Shown here: in pieces, positions 50,899-59,859 of the stretch
Numbering within the stretch: position 1 is the first letter of the stretch
Layout: the number at the start of each line of letters is the position of its first letter
Made by a program: the position numbers and the translations under genes
Assembly (NCBI GenBank): GCA_965200175.1
Contig: OZ241345.1
Coordinates: 2,480,001 to 2,544,000, forward strand
Direction: 5' to 3'
Origin: Azophilus sp026709365
GTDB lineage: Bacteria > Pseudomonadota > Gammaproteobacteria > Pseudomonadales > Azotimanducaceae
DNA: 64,000 nucleotides
The notes under the pieces: generated by a model
Database searches by the model: none
What the model was told of the DNA's origin: nothing
What the model saw: only the letters and a program-made list of their open reading frames with translations

Positions 50899-51765
50899 TC
50901 AGTTCCGCAAGGGCAGCGCCGCGATCTGAACCCGGGCCGCGGCGCCAAAGAGGCGCGCCGCGTCTCCATCGATGCGGCCTTCGGGATCCAGGGACGGCCA
51001 AAGCCCGTCGAGCTCGACGATGATGTCCTGCAGCTGGGCCGCCACTGCCGCCGCGCCCGCGCCGTCGGCAAACGCAGCCGAACGCGCCCAAGCGCTGGCG
51101 ACCTGCGTGAATCCCCAAGCGTCCTGATACTCGTGCAGGTTGTTGATGACGCCGTCAATGACGCCGATCCGGTACTCCGCCGCCGCGGTTCGCAGAAGGT
51201 TCTCAATCACCTTGGCCAGCACTGCCGGGTCATCCGCGCTGGCGGACTGCTCGCAGCGGGTGATGTTCGCCGCCAGTTCCGCATGGATCGCGGCCACCTC
51301 CTCCTGCGCGGCGCGCGCCTTCACCGCCGCCGCGAGCGATTCGAGATCGTTCGCGAAGCCCGCGCAGCCGCGGGCGTTGAACGCCGGAACCACCGATGCG
51401 TAGATCTCTTCCCGGGGATGCTTCATGTGGGTTTCGGCCAGCTGCGGCAACTCGCGCTGGTAGAGCGCATAGCCTACCGCAAGATGCCCTCGGATCAGCC
51501 CGAGCTGGGTCAGGTAGCCAACGTCGGCGGCGGTCAGGTCGGCACCGGCAGCTGCGGCGCCTTCGCTTTTGCCACCGGCGCCAGCGCCTTCAACGAGCGG
51601 CTGGGCGAGCGCGGCCGCATCCTCGCTGCCCGCTGGGCTCGTCGCGGCGCCCTCCTCGCCGCCGCATCCGGCGAGCGGGCCGGCCACCAGCCAAGCCGCG
51701 CCGCCCAGCGCGCCAATGGCCTTCCAATGAGGGCTACTCTTCCTGCTCGATATGCTGTCGCTCAT
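50899..51765 (-). CDS. Unknown lipoprotein linked to ferric-iron transporter
   Basis: A 288-residue protein from ATG 51765. A signal peptide ends in GPLAGCGGEE, a lipobox, followed by a low-complexity Ala/Gly/Glu linker to about residue 75. The mature part is strongly helical and includes HLAVGYALYQRELPQLAETHMKHPREEIYASVVP and later ENLLRTAAAEYRIGVIDGVINNLHEYQDAWG. It is reminiscent of the four-helix imelysin-type iron-associated proteins but lacks a clear GxHxxE motif, so no family is claimed. It follows the iron-binding protein gene by 89 bp on the same strand and is probably expressed with it under Fur control. The open frame upstream of the start is a shadow. Confidence 0.65.
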   Translation of the reverse strand: MSDSISSRKSSPHWKAIGALGGAAWLVAGPLAGCGGEEGAATSPAGSEDAAALAQPLVEGAGAGGKSEGAAAAGADLTAADVGYLTQLGLIRGHLAVGYALYQRELPQLAETHMKHPREEIYASVVPAFNARGCAGFANDLESLAAAVKARAAQEEVAAIHAELAANITRCEQSASADDPAVLAKVIENLLRTAAAEYRIGVIDGVINNLHEYQDAWGFTQVASAWARSAAFADGAGAAAVAAQLQDIIVELDGLWPSLDPEGRIDGDAARLFGAAARVQIAALPLRN

Positions 51766-51853
51766 GATGGCCTGCCTGGAAAATGTGTTGAGTGACGCCC
51801 CGGTGGACGCCCGAAACCGGTGCGCAACAACCTGCTCCGGTTTTGGGCGCAGT

Positions 51854-52885
51854 CTAGCGCCAACCGGCGCGGTCGTAGAGGCGCACCGCCTGGGCTTGGT
51901 TCCGGCCAAGCAGGCCGGCACTGATCCGATCCTCCTTGAACGCGCCCAGCGCCCTGATGGGACCGGATGCCTCGCCGGCCACCGGATACTCGTTGTTCCC
52001 TTCCGCGAACATCCTCTGCGCAAAGTTCGTGGTGAGGTACTCCAGGAATCGCACGGCATGGTCGCGGTTCGGGGCGTGGCGGGTGACGCCCGCGCCGCTG
52101 ATGTTGACGTGGGCGCCACGATCGTCCTGGTTGGGAAACACGACGCTGAGCCGGTCCAACAGGCGCCGATCCTCCTCCTTCGCGCTCGCCAGCCAGCGTC
52201 CGAGGTAGTAGGTGTTGGCCAGCGTCAGCCCGCACTCGCCCGAAGCGACGGCGGCGAGATTGCTGGTGTCGTTGCCCTGGGGCGGGCGGGCGAAATTCGC
52301 CACGACGCCGGCGGCCCAGTCCTCCGCGGCGGTTGCGCCGAGGGCCTCGATCAACGACGACATGAGCGACAAATTGTAGATGTTGGAGGACGACCGCATG
52401 CAGACGGCACCGCGCAGCTGGGGATTGGCGAGGTCCGCATAACGTGCGACGCCGCCCGCCAACGCGCTGTCCTTGCCGTGGACAATCACCCGAGCGCGCT
52501 TGGACAGCCCGAACCAATGCCCTCCGGGCGCGCGAAGATGGGCGGGGATGCGCCGCTCCAGCACGGGCGAGGCGACCGGCTGGAAAATCCCGCGCTCCTG
52601 GGCCCGCCACAAGCGCCCGGCATCCACCGTGATCAGGATGTCGGCCGGCGTGTACTCGCCCTCGTTGGCAATCCGTTCGATCAGTGCGTCGCTGCCGCCT
52701 TCAATGAGGTTGACTTGGATGCCCGTCTGTTCGGTAAAGGTGTCATAGAGCGCAAAGTCCGTGTCGTAGTGCCTGGCCGAGTACAGGTTGACCTCTTCGG
52801 CGGCGAGGGACGGAGCCGAGGCCGCGAGGCCAGCGAAAGCGAAGGCGGCCAACCAGACGACCTTCAATGGAAGTCCTTGAATCAT
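51854..52885 (-). CDS. Ferric-iron ABC transporter substrate-binding protein (FbpA-like)
   Basis: A 343-residue periplasmic binding protein. After a signal peptide ending SAPSLAAEE, the mature part EVNLYSARHYDTDFALYDTFTEQTGIQVNLIEGGSDALIERIANEG is typical of Fe(III)-binding FbpA/FutA/AfuA proteins; the tyrosines of YSARHY fit iron ligands. The segment GECGLTLANTYYLGRW near residue 215 is also conserved. ATG 52885 is the start; a Fur box lies about 50 bp upstream. It works with the ATPase and permease encoded divergently next to it. Confidence 0.9.
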   Translation of the reverse strand: MIQGLPLKVVWLAAFAFAGLAASAPSLAAEEVNLYSARHYDTDFALYDTFTEQTGIQVNLIEGGSDALIERIANEGEYTPADILITVDAGRLWRAQERGIFQPVASPVLERRIPAHLRAPGGHWFGLSKRARVIVHGKDSALAGGVARYADLANPQLRGAVCMRSSSNIYNLSLMSSLIEALGATAAEDWAAGVVANFARPPQGNDTSNLAAVASGECGLTLANTYYLGRWLASAKEEDRRLLDRLSVVFPNQDDRGAHVNISGAGVTRHAPNRDHAVRFLEYLTTNFAQRMFAEGNNEYPVAGEASGPIRALGAFKEDRISAGLLGRNQAQAVRLYDRAGWR

Positions 52886-52929
52886 GATTGGAGTCTGCTC
52901 CCTAGGGGTTGGAACGGGATATCCGAGCC

Positions 52930-54042
52930 TCATAACAAATGAGAATCATTATCGAATTTATCATAAACGAGCACGCTGGCCGGATCAAAGGCCAGCTTCA
53001 CCCTCGCGCCCACCGCCACCTTGGGATCGGTCCCATGCAGCGTGCGCAGGCGCTCGCCGCCCGCCTCAAGGATGACGAGGTGCCGGTCACCCAGGAATCG
53101 GCTGTCAACCACCTCGGGGCCGTCGGCAGCGCCCAGTGCCAGCTGCACGGACCCTGACCTCAGAATCACCCAGCAAGGCTCATCCGGCCGCACTTCCACG
53201 CTCGGCAGGTGGATCCGCCCAAAACGGGTCTCAACGCCGTCTGCCGCGCCCCAGCCCTCAACGGCGTTCGAATCGCCAAGCAGTTCCGGAATGAAGCGCA
53301 CGGCGGGCGTGCGCCAAACCGCGGCAGGGGTGTCGTCCTGCAGGATTCGGCCTTGGTGGAGCACGGCGATGCGATCAGCGACCTCCATGGCCTCCCGGGC
53401 ATCGTGCGTGACGATGATGCTGGGCACGCCGCTGGCGCGCAGGGCCCGGCGCGCATCATCCCGCAAGCGGCGGCGCAGGGTCGCATCCACGCTGGCAAAG
53501 GGTTCGTCGAGGAGCATGACCAGCGGCTCCGGGGCCAACGCCCGGGCCAGCGCCACGCGCTGCTGCTCGCCGCCGGACAAGGTGTGCGGATAGCGATGGC
53601 CATAGCCCTCAAGCCCCACTTGCCGCAGGCGCCTGAGCACCCGCGCATCCCGTTCCCGGCCGTCCAGCCCGCGCAGCCCGAACGCCACGTTGCCGGCAAC
53701 GGTCAGGTGCGGAAACAGCACGTGGTCCTGAAAGACAAGGCCAAAGCGGCGCGCTTCCGGCGGCGGCTCGCGCCCGGGCCTGGCCAGTTCGGCCCCGGCA
53801 AAGGAGATGACGCCCGACTGCAGCGGCTCAAGCCCCGCAATGATGCGCAGCAGGGTGCTCTTGCCACTGCCTGACGCGCCGAGCAGGCAAACGATCTCGC
53901 CGGCGCGCACGGACAGGCTCACCCCCTTGAGCACCGGGTCGGGGCCATAGCCATGCTGAATCCGCTCAAGCCGCAGCGTCCCCCCCAGTGCCGCGGCAAC
54001 CGCATCGGCGCACTCCCGCTTTTCGTTACAATTCTCAACCAT
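52930..54042 (-). CDS. Ferric-iron ABC transporter ATP-binding protein (FbpC-like)
   Basis: A 370-residue ABC ATPase of the spermidine/iron group. It has Walker A GASGSGKST, Q-loop LVFQDHVLFPHLTVAGNVAFGLRG, signature LSGGEQQRVALARAL, Walker B VMLLDEPF and a C-terminal TOBE-like regulatory domain. It energises import of ferric iron. Its ATG (54040-54042) and the permease ATG (54041-54043) overlap in CATG on opposite strands, so both start codons share two bases. It is followed by the FbpA-like gene, which has its own Fur box. Confidence 0.92.
   Translation of the reverse strand: MVENCNEKRECADAVAAALGGTLRLERIQHGYGPDPVLKGVSLSVRAGEIVCLLGASGSGKSTLLRIIAGLEPLQSGVISFAGAELARPGREPPPEARRFGLVFQDHVLFPHLTVAGNVAFGLRGLDGRERDARVLRRLRQVGLEGYGHRYPHTLSGGEQQRVALARALAPEPLVMLLDEPFASVDATLRRRLRDDARRALRASGVPSIIVTHDAREAMEVADRIAVLHQGRILQDDTPAAVWRTPAVRFIPELLGDSNAVEGWGAADGVETRFGRIHLPSVEVRPDEPCWVILRSGSVQLALGAADGPEVVDSRFLGDRHLVILEAGGERLRTLHGTDPKVAVGARVKLAFDPASVLVYDKFDNDSHLL
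52935..52953 (-). promoter_or_regulatory. Fur box ahead of the iron-binding protein gene
   Basis: The 19-bp window matches the Fur consensus GATAATGATAATCATTATC at 15 of 19 positions; the core reads AAATGAGAATCATTATC. It lies 50 bp upstream of the FbpA-like start and overlaps the 3' end of the ATPase gene. Iron-replete Fur would repress transcription. Confidence 0.75.
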
Positions 54043-55795
54043 GTTCGATCAGGCGCCAACGACGGCTCGTGTCGGGCCGCGGATGCCTCGCATTCCCTCC
54101 GCGTGGACTCTGGGCGCCTTGGCGATCGCGTTGCCCATCGCAGTGCCGATTGCTGCCATCCTCGTCAACTTCGCCGCGCCGGATTCAGCCGTTTGGGCAC
54201 ACCTGCGCGAAACCGTGCTGCTGGAGTACCTGCTCAATACCGTTGCGTTGCTGCTGATGGTGGCCATCCTGGCCCTGCTCCTTGGCGCCGGCTGCGCTTG
54301 GCTGGTCGCGACCAAGGAGTTTCCCGGGCGCCGGGTGTTTGCTTGGGCGCTGATTCTACCCTTTGCCGCGCCAGCCTACGTGGTTGCCTACGCCTACGCG
54401 GACCTGCTCGCCTACGCCAACCCCCTGCAGGCTTGGCTGCGCGACCTGGACCTGCTGCGCGAGGGACTGCCGGCCATCCGTTCCCTGCCCGGCGCAGGCT
54501 TGGTGCTGGGCTTCACGCTCTATCCCTACGTTTACCTGCTGGCCTACGTCGCCTTCGCGGACCGTGCCGGGCCGCTTGCCGAAGCGGCGCGGACGCTGGG
54601 CGCTTCGCCGCGGCGGGCGTTCCTGGGCATCGCCCTGCCGCAGGCGCGTCCGGCCATTGCCGGCGGTCTGGCGCTGGCGCTCATGGAGGCCGCGGCGGAC
54701 TTCGGCGTGGTCGATTTCTTCGGCGTGCCGACGCTGACCAGCGGCATCTTCCGAACCTGGTACGCCCAAGGCGAGCATCAGGCCGCCATGCAACTGGCCG
54801 GCTGGCTGTTCCTGATCGTGGTCGCGCTGGTGGTGCTGGAGCAACTGGCGCGGCGCGGGCTGCGCGCCAATCCGGTGTCCAGGAACATGCCGCCAACCCG
54901 CGCGCCGCTAAGGGGGTGGCGCGGGGCCTTGGCCGCGCTGGCTTGCGCGGTTCCGCTGGTTGTCGGCCTGCTGCTGCCCGCCGCAACGCTGCTGCGGCAT
55001 GCGCTGGCCGGCGGCGACCCCAGCTTCGGCGCCGCCTTCATCGGCTATGTGGCCAACAGCGTCGCCGTGGCCACGATCGCGGCGGCGCTCGCCGGGCTGT
55101 GCGCCCTCTGGCTCAACTACGCGCTGCGCCTGGAAGCCCTCAGTTCGCCCCAATCCGGCGCACCGCGAACGCGCCGGGATCAGCCGGCTGGCCGCCGCGC
55201 CGCCTTGGTTCGCTTCTTCAAGGCGGAGGCGCGGCCGCTCAGGCTGGGCGTGCGCACGGCCACGCTCGGCTACGCGATTCCGGGCATGGTGCTCGCCGTC
55301 GGGCTGATTGGGCCCCTGACCGCCCTCGACAGGCAACTGGCGGGCTGGCTGGAGAGCATCCTCGGGGTGCGGACGGGGCTGCTGCTGACGGGGAGCGCAG
55401 CTGCATTGGTGTTCGTGTATCTCGCTCGGTTCCTGACCGTCGCCTTCAACAGCCTGGAAGGCGGCATGGCCCGCATTCATCCCAACTACGACAGCGCCGC
55501 GCGCAGCTTGGGCTCCAGCCCGGGCGAGCTGCTGGGGCGCGTTCACCTGCCTTTGCTGACGCCCGCGCTGCTGACCGCGATGCTGCTGGTGTTCGTGGAC
55601 GTGATCAAGGAGCTGCCGGCCACGCTCATCCTGCGGCCGTTCAACTTCGAAACCCTGGCAACCCGCGCCTACCGGCTCGCCTCGGACGAGCGCCTGGCCG
55701 AGGCCTCGACCGCTTCGCTGATGATCCTGGCCGTCGGCCTCGTGCCCACGCTGGCGCTCGCCTGGCGAAATTTCGGGGCGCGCGGCAGCCATTAG
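54041..55795 (+). CDS. Ferric-iron ABC transporter permease (FbpB-like)
   Basis: A 584-residue fused permease with two homologous halves and about 12 transmembrane segments. Each half has an EAA-type coupling loop: EAARTLGASPRRAFLGIALPQARP near residue 180 and SAARSLGSSPGELLGRVHLPLLTP near residue 485. This duplication is typical of FbpB/AfuB iron permeases. It is divergent from the ATPase gene, whereas most fbp operons run on one strand, so expression of the two halves of the transporter depends on a bidirectional control region lying inside coding DNA. Confidence 0.92.
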   Translation: MFDQAPTTARVGPRMPRIPSAWTLGALAIALPIAVPIAAILVNFAAPDSAVWAHLRETVLLEYLLNTVALLLMVAILALLLGAGCAWLVATKEFPGRRVFAWALILPFAAPAYVVAYAYADLLAYANPLQAWLRDLDLLREGLPAIRSLPGAGLVLGFTLYPYVYLLAYVAFADRAGPLAEAARTLGASPRRAFLGIALPQARPAIAGGLALALMEAAADFGVVDFFGVPTLTSGIFRTWYAQGEHQAAMQLAGWLFLIVVALVVLEQLARRGLRANPVSRNMPPTRAPLRGWRGALAALACAVPLVVGLLLPAATLLRHALAGGDPSFGAAFIGYVANSVAVATIAAALAGLCALWLNYALRLEALSSPQSGAPRTRRDQPAGRRAALVRFFKAEARPLRLGVRTATLGYAIPGMVLAVGLIGPLTALDRQLAGWLESILGVRTGLLLTGSAAALVFVYLARFLTVAFNSLEGGMARIHPNYDSAARSLGSSPGELLGRVHLPLLTPALLTAMLLVFVDVIKELPATLILRPFNFETLATRAYRLASDERLAEASTASLMILAVGLVPTLALAWRNFGARGSH

Positions 55796-56102
55796 CGCAC
55801 AGTCCCGCCAACAAGCCAAACGGCCTGAGCCGATTTGGAAGCCCATCGAAATCCGACCCGCGCAACAGGCGCGGAGTTTCACGCTGGCAAAACCACATCA
55901 ACGGATCGGGGATTCGCCGCGACCCTCAGGTCGCGCCGACGGTTGCCGCCTCTTCGACCTGAAATCGACGCGGGTCATTGGCGCCGCCAAGGGCTTATCG
56001 AAATTCCAGATTCCCGTTTGGACCCAAAATCATCAGTATTGATGATTCGCCGGGTTCCTTTAACTCGTAAGGTTGGTAAATCTTGACGAGCGGCAGTGAA
56101 CC
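55796..56102. other. 307-bp intergenic region before the amidase operon
   Basis: Contains a degenerate hairpin-repeat remnant (GGAGTTTCACGCTGGCAAAAC, about 55870-55890) and a 20-bp palindrome at 56028-56047. No gene is seen. Confidence 0.5.
56028..56047. promoter_or_regulatory. 20-bp palindrome, candidate operator of the amidase-receptor operon
   Basis: AATCATCAGTATTGATGATT has perfect 8-bp arms around a GTAT centre and lies 56 bp upstream of the amidase start. Size and symmetry match binding sites of dimeric regulators, including LuxR-type proteins such as the one encoded at the end of this operon. The link to that regulator is inference. Confidence 0.5.
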
Positions 56103-57587
56103 ATGGGAGCCGCAGGCACCGGAAAACGACAGCCACGCGCCGCAACATGTTCGACCGGTGACCGGGAAGTCCGCCACGGGAGCGCTTCGGCTTCGGCGCC
56201 GACCATTGCCGAGCTGCAGCAGGCAATGCGACGGGGCGAGGCCTCCAGCGAGCAGCTCATTCTCCGCGCCCTCGATGCAGTGGAACGCCATGCCCTCCTG
56301 AACGCGTTCATCACTGTTGACCGTCAAGGCGCCCTGAACCGGGCACGGCAAATGGACGAGCTGCGCGGCAGGGGCGAGCTGGCAGGCCCGCTTCACGGCA
56401 TTCCCTTGGCCGTCAAGGACAACATCCATGTGTCCGGATTGCCCAACACGGCGGGCACGCCATTGCTGAAGTCCTTTGTTCCCAGCGGGGATGCGCCGAC
56501 GGTGGCCCTGCTGAAGGCTGCGGGAGCCATCGTAATCGGCAAGACCAACATGCACGAGCTGGCCTTCGGAATCACCAGCCGCAATGCGGCCTTCGGTGCC
56601 GTGGGTAACGCATGCCGTCCCGGCTTCATCGCCGGAGGCAGCAGCGGCGGCACCGCGGTGGCGGTGGCCTTGCGCATGGCGTTCGCCGGGCTGGGCACCG
56701 ACACCGGAGGAAGCTGCCGCATTCCGGCCGCCCTCAACGGCATCGTCGGATTTCGACCCACAGCAGGCCGCTACCCTGCCGGGGGCATCACCCGCATCTC
56801 CAGCACCCGGGACACCGTCGGCCCCATGGGGCGCAACGTGGGGGACGCCGCCCTGCTGGACGGGATCATGGCCGGAGACGGCAGCGCGCTGCCCCACATC
56901 GACCTGCACGGAATTCGGATCGGAATTCCCAAGCAGCACTTCCACGAAAACCTCCAGCCCGAAGTAGGCGACGCAATCGAGGATGTGCTGGTCCGGCTGG
57001 GCAAGGCCGGCGTGAAACTGGTGGGCGCGGACCTCGTCGGCATCGGCGGATTGAACGGGGAGATCAGCTTGCCCATCGTGCAGTTCGAGGCGCGATCGCT
57101 GCTCAGCCAGTACTTGGGCGCCCATGCACCCGGAAAGTCGCTGCGACTCCTCGCCGACTCGGCAGCCAGCCCGGATGTCCGGGACTTGATGGACGGCGTC
57201 GTGGGCAAGGCGATTTCCGAGTCCGAGTACCGACGGGCCCGCCACTGCTTGCGACCGCAACTCAAGCGGCTGTATGCCGATTGCTTTGCGAAGCACAGGA
57301 TCCAAGCCCTTCTCTTTCCCACGACGCCGCTCACCGCAAGGCCCATCGGGGAGACCGCCGCCACGGTGGCGCTCAACGGCGAATCGGTGCCGACCTTTGC
57401 GACCTACATCCGCAACACGGACCCCGGCAGCAACGCAAACGTTCCGGGGCTGAGTATTCCGCTGGCAGCCCAAGGGGGCCTTCCGGTAGGCCTTGAGATC
57501 GACGGACCCGAGGGCGGCGACCGGAACCTGCTGGCCATTGGCGCCGCAATCGAACGCCTTCTGCAAGACAGGTCGGAGAGCGCGTGA
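56103..57587 (+). CDS. Amidase-signature hydrolase
   Basis: A 494-residue amidase. The Ser-cisSer-Lys triad is visible: Lys in PLAVKDNIHVSG (about residue 104), cis-Ser in AGGSSGGTAVAVA and nucleophile Ser in GLGTDTGGSCRIPA (about residue 205). Members hydrolyse amides such as indoleacetamide, or act as Glu-tRNA amidotransferase subunits; no gatB or gatC partner is nearby, so a stand-alone catabolic amidase is likely. The start ATG 56103 is the best available. It is followed 31 bp later by a TonB-dependent receptor, suggesting that the receptor imports an amide-containing compound. Confidence 0.9.
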   Translation: MGAAGTGKRQPRAATCSTGDREVRHGSASASAPTIAELQQAMRRGEASSEQLILRALDAVERHALLNAFITVDRQGALNRARQMDELRGRGELAGPLHGIPLAVKDNIHVSGLPNTAGTPLLKSFVPSGDAPTVALLKAAGAIVIGKTNMHELAFGITSRNAAFGAVGNACRPGFIAGGSSGGTAVAVALRMAFAGLGTDTGGSCRIPAALNGIVGFRPTAGRYPAGGITRISSTRDTVGPMGRNVGDAALLDGIMAGDGSALPHIDLHGIRIGIPKQHFHENLQPEVGDAIEDVLVRLGKAGVKLVGADLVGIGGLNGEISLPIVQFEARSLLSQYLGAHAPGKSLRLLADSAASPDVRDLMDGVVGKAISESEYRRARHCLRPQLKRLYADCFAKHRIQALLFPTTPLTARPIGETAATVALNGESVPTFATYIRNTDPGSNANVPGLSIPLAAQGGLPVGLEIDGPEGGDRNLLAIGAAIERLLQDRSESA

Positions 57588-57618
57588 AATTCAACCAACG
57601 AACCAGGGGGATTCAGTG

Positions 57619-59859
57619 ATGACCAATGACCACCCAAATCGGGAAAGCGCGGCTGGAGCGAAGAACGCTCCGGGCGCCTGCGCATGGGCAGCGGTGTTGG
57701 CAGCCATCCTGCTCCCGGCCAGTCCGCTTCAAGCCGGGGAACTGGAGGAGATCGTCGTCACGGCGGAGCGGCGCGCGGAAAACCTGCGGGACGTGCCGAA
57801 CGCGATCACGGCGCTCAGCGAAACCACCGTTGAACAGGCCCAAATCCATGACCTCACCGACATCGCGACACGCATTCCGGGCCTGACGTTCTCGCCCTTC
57901 TCGCCAGGGCAGAACATCGTTGCGCTGCGTGGCGCATCGTCCAACGATGACGGCGCGGGGACGGACAACTCGGTGTCCGTCTTCGTTGACGACGTTTACT
58001 TGGGAAGAGTCTCCAACATCAATCCCGAAATGTTCGACATCGAGCGAATCGAGGTGCTGCGCGGGCCGCAGGGCACCCTCTACGGCAAGAACACGATCGG
58101 CGGCGCCATTAATGTGGTCTCCACCCAACCAAACACCCAGGAATTGGAAGGCAAGCTGCGGGTCAATGTCGGCAACTACGAACGACGGGAGGTGGCCGGG
58201 CTGCTGAGCGGGCCGCTCGGCGAAGGCTGGGCTGCCAAGGCATCCTTCATCCACAGGAAACGGGACGGCTGGGTGGAAAACGTCCACCTTGACAAGAAGC
58301 AGAAGGACGACGACGTGCTGGCGCTGCGCGGTCAACTGCTGTACGCCGGAGACAGCTTGGAAGCTCTGTTCAGCGCGGACTTCAACCGGCTGGACATTGA
58401 GGACATGGCGCGGACCCCCATCGCTACGGGAGAGCCGGGCGACCCGGCGTTCTGGGCCGCCAACGTGCCGGGCAGTTATGCGGAACTGTGCGGCGGCCGA
58501 GGCGCCGGTTGCTCAGCCGGCCCCATTGACGGCTATGCGAAACGGGAGGCCTGGGGTTTGAGCCTGAAGCTGAACTGGCGCGCGGTACACGGAGAGCTGA
58601 TCTCGATCACCGCCTACCGGGAGAATGAGGCGGACTGGAACATGGATTCCACCGGAACGCCCGCCTCGCCGCTGCCGGCGCTGTTCAACCAACTCAACGA
58701 CGACATATTCGACAGCACTGAGCAGTTCACCCAGGAACTGCGCTGGGTCACGGCTTTCGGAGGGACGGTTGACGCCATCGCCGGGCTCTGGTTCCTGTCG
58801 GAGAGGACCGACCGCACGGAGTGCTTCGACAACGACGTGCTGCCCAGCGACTGCACGCCCACGGCCGACGGCGGCGCCACTGACTGGTACCGGCAAGTGA
58901 ACGAAACCACCAGCTACGCCGGGTTCGGCCAAGTGGATTGGCGGTTCTCCGACGGCTGGGAACTGACTTTGGGCGGACGCTACAGCCATGACCGGAAGGA
59001 GATCGACAACCAGGCCGTTGCCGGCGACTTCGTCGTGATCAACCAGACCTTCTCCAATTCCGTGAGCGAGAGCTGGAGCGCCTTCACGCCCAAGGTTGCG
59101 CTGGCCTACCAAGTCGCCGACAGCGCCACGATCTACGGCGCCGTCTCCTGGGGATTCAAGAGCGGCGGCTTTGCCGCGGCGCCCCAGGGGATCGAGTTCA
59201 CCGAGCCGCTGGACCAGGAGGAGGCGCTCAACTATGAAGTTGGGATGAAGGCGGACTTCTCCGAACGCTTCCGACTGAACGCGGCGGTCTTCCACACGCA
59301 GTACGATGACCTGCAGATCCAGACATTCGGCCCGTTGACGGCCGCCGCAGCCTTCGGAACCTTCCAGACGTTCAATGCGGGCGATGCCGATGTCCTGGGC
59401 GTCGAACTGGAAGCCACTTGGCTCTTGACGGACAGGCTGACCCTCTCCGGGTTCTACGCCTACCAGGACAGCGAGTTCGGCAACACCAACATCCCGGGCA
59501 CGGCGTTCCCCAACCAGTCCGGCCAGAGCTTGATCCGGGCGCCCGAACACAAGTTCAACATCAATGCGGATTACGTTCAGACACTTGCGAACGGCAGTGA
59601 ACTGGCGGCATCCCTGAGCTGGCGCTACACGGACGATCAGCGCGGTGAATTGGAACCTTGGGCGGTGCAGCCCCAATTCGACCTTCTGGATGCCCGGGTG
59701 GGCTGGACCCGCAGTGACGATGCCTTGGAGGTTGCGGTATGGGGCAAGAACTTGGCGGATGAGGAGTACCTCGGCCATATCTACACCATCGCATCCAGCG
59801 TGGTGGGCGTCTATGGCGAGCCGCGCATGTACGGTGCGACGGCGACCTATCGGTTCTGA
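57619..59859 (+). CDS. TonB-dependent outer-membrane receptor
   Basis: A 746-residue receptor. A signal peptide (AWAAVLAAILLPASPLQAG) is followed by the TonB box-like EEIVVTAERR, the plug domain (LRDVPNAITALSETTVEQAQIHDLTDIATRIPGL, IERIEVLRGPQGTLYGKNTIGGAINVVS) and a 22-stranded barrel ending GATATYRF with terminal Phe. This type imports large scarce compounds. ATG 57619 lies behind CAGGGGG. It sits between the amidase and the LuxR-type regulator, with the latter's ATG overlapping its stop (TGATG). Confidence 0.94.
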   Translation: MTNDHPNRESAAGAKNAPGACAWAAVLAAILLPASPLQAGELEEIVVTAERRAENLRDVPNAITALSETTVEQAQIHDLTDIATRIPGLTFSPFSPGQNIVALRGASSNDDGAGTDNSVSVFVDDVYLGRVSNINPEMFDIERIEVLRGPQGTLYGKNTIGGAINVVSTQPNTQELEGKLRVNVGNYERREVAGLLSGPLGEGWAAKASFIHRKRDGWVENVHLDKKQKDDDVLALRGQLLYAGDSLEALFSADFNRLDIEDMARTPIATGEPGDPAFWAANVPGSYAELCGGRGAGCSAGPIDGYAKREAWGLSLKLNWRAVHGELISITAYRENEADWNMDSTGTPASPLPALFNQLNDDIFDSTEQFTQELRWVTAFGGTVDAIAGLWFLSERTDRTECFDNDVLPSDCTPTADGGATDWYRQVNETTSYAGFGQVDWRFSDGWELTLGGRYSHDRKEIDNQAVAGDFVVINQTFSNSVSESWSAFTPKVALAYQVADSATIYGAVSWGFKSGGFAAAPQGIEFTEPLDQEEALNYEVGMKADFSERFRLNAAVFHTQYDDLQIQTFGPLTAAAAFGTFQTFNAGDADVLGVELEATWLLTDRLTLSGFYAYQDSEFGNTNIPGTAFPNQSGQSLIRAPEHKFNINADYVQTLANGSELAASLSWRYTDDQRGELEPWAVQPQFDLLDARVGWTRSDDALEVAVWGKNLADEEYLGHIYTIASSVVGVYGEPRMYGATATYRF

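Noticed and set aside
54030..54045. A sequencing error creating the overlapping starts of the iron ATPase and permease
   Set aside because: Both proteins read through cleanly with expected N-termini, so the overlap is reported as real, though start sites remain unproven.
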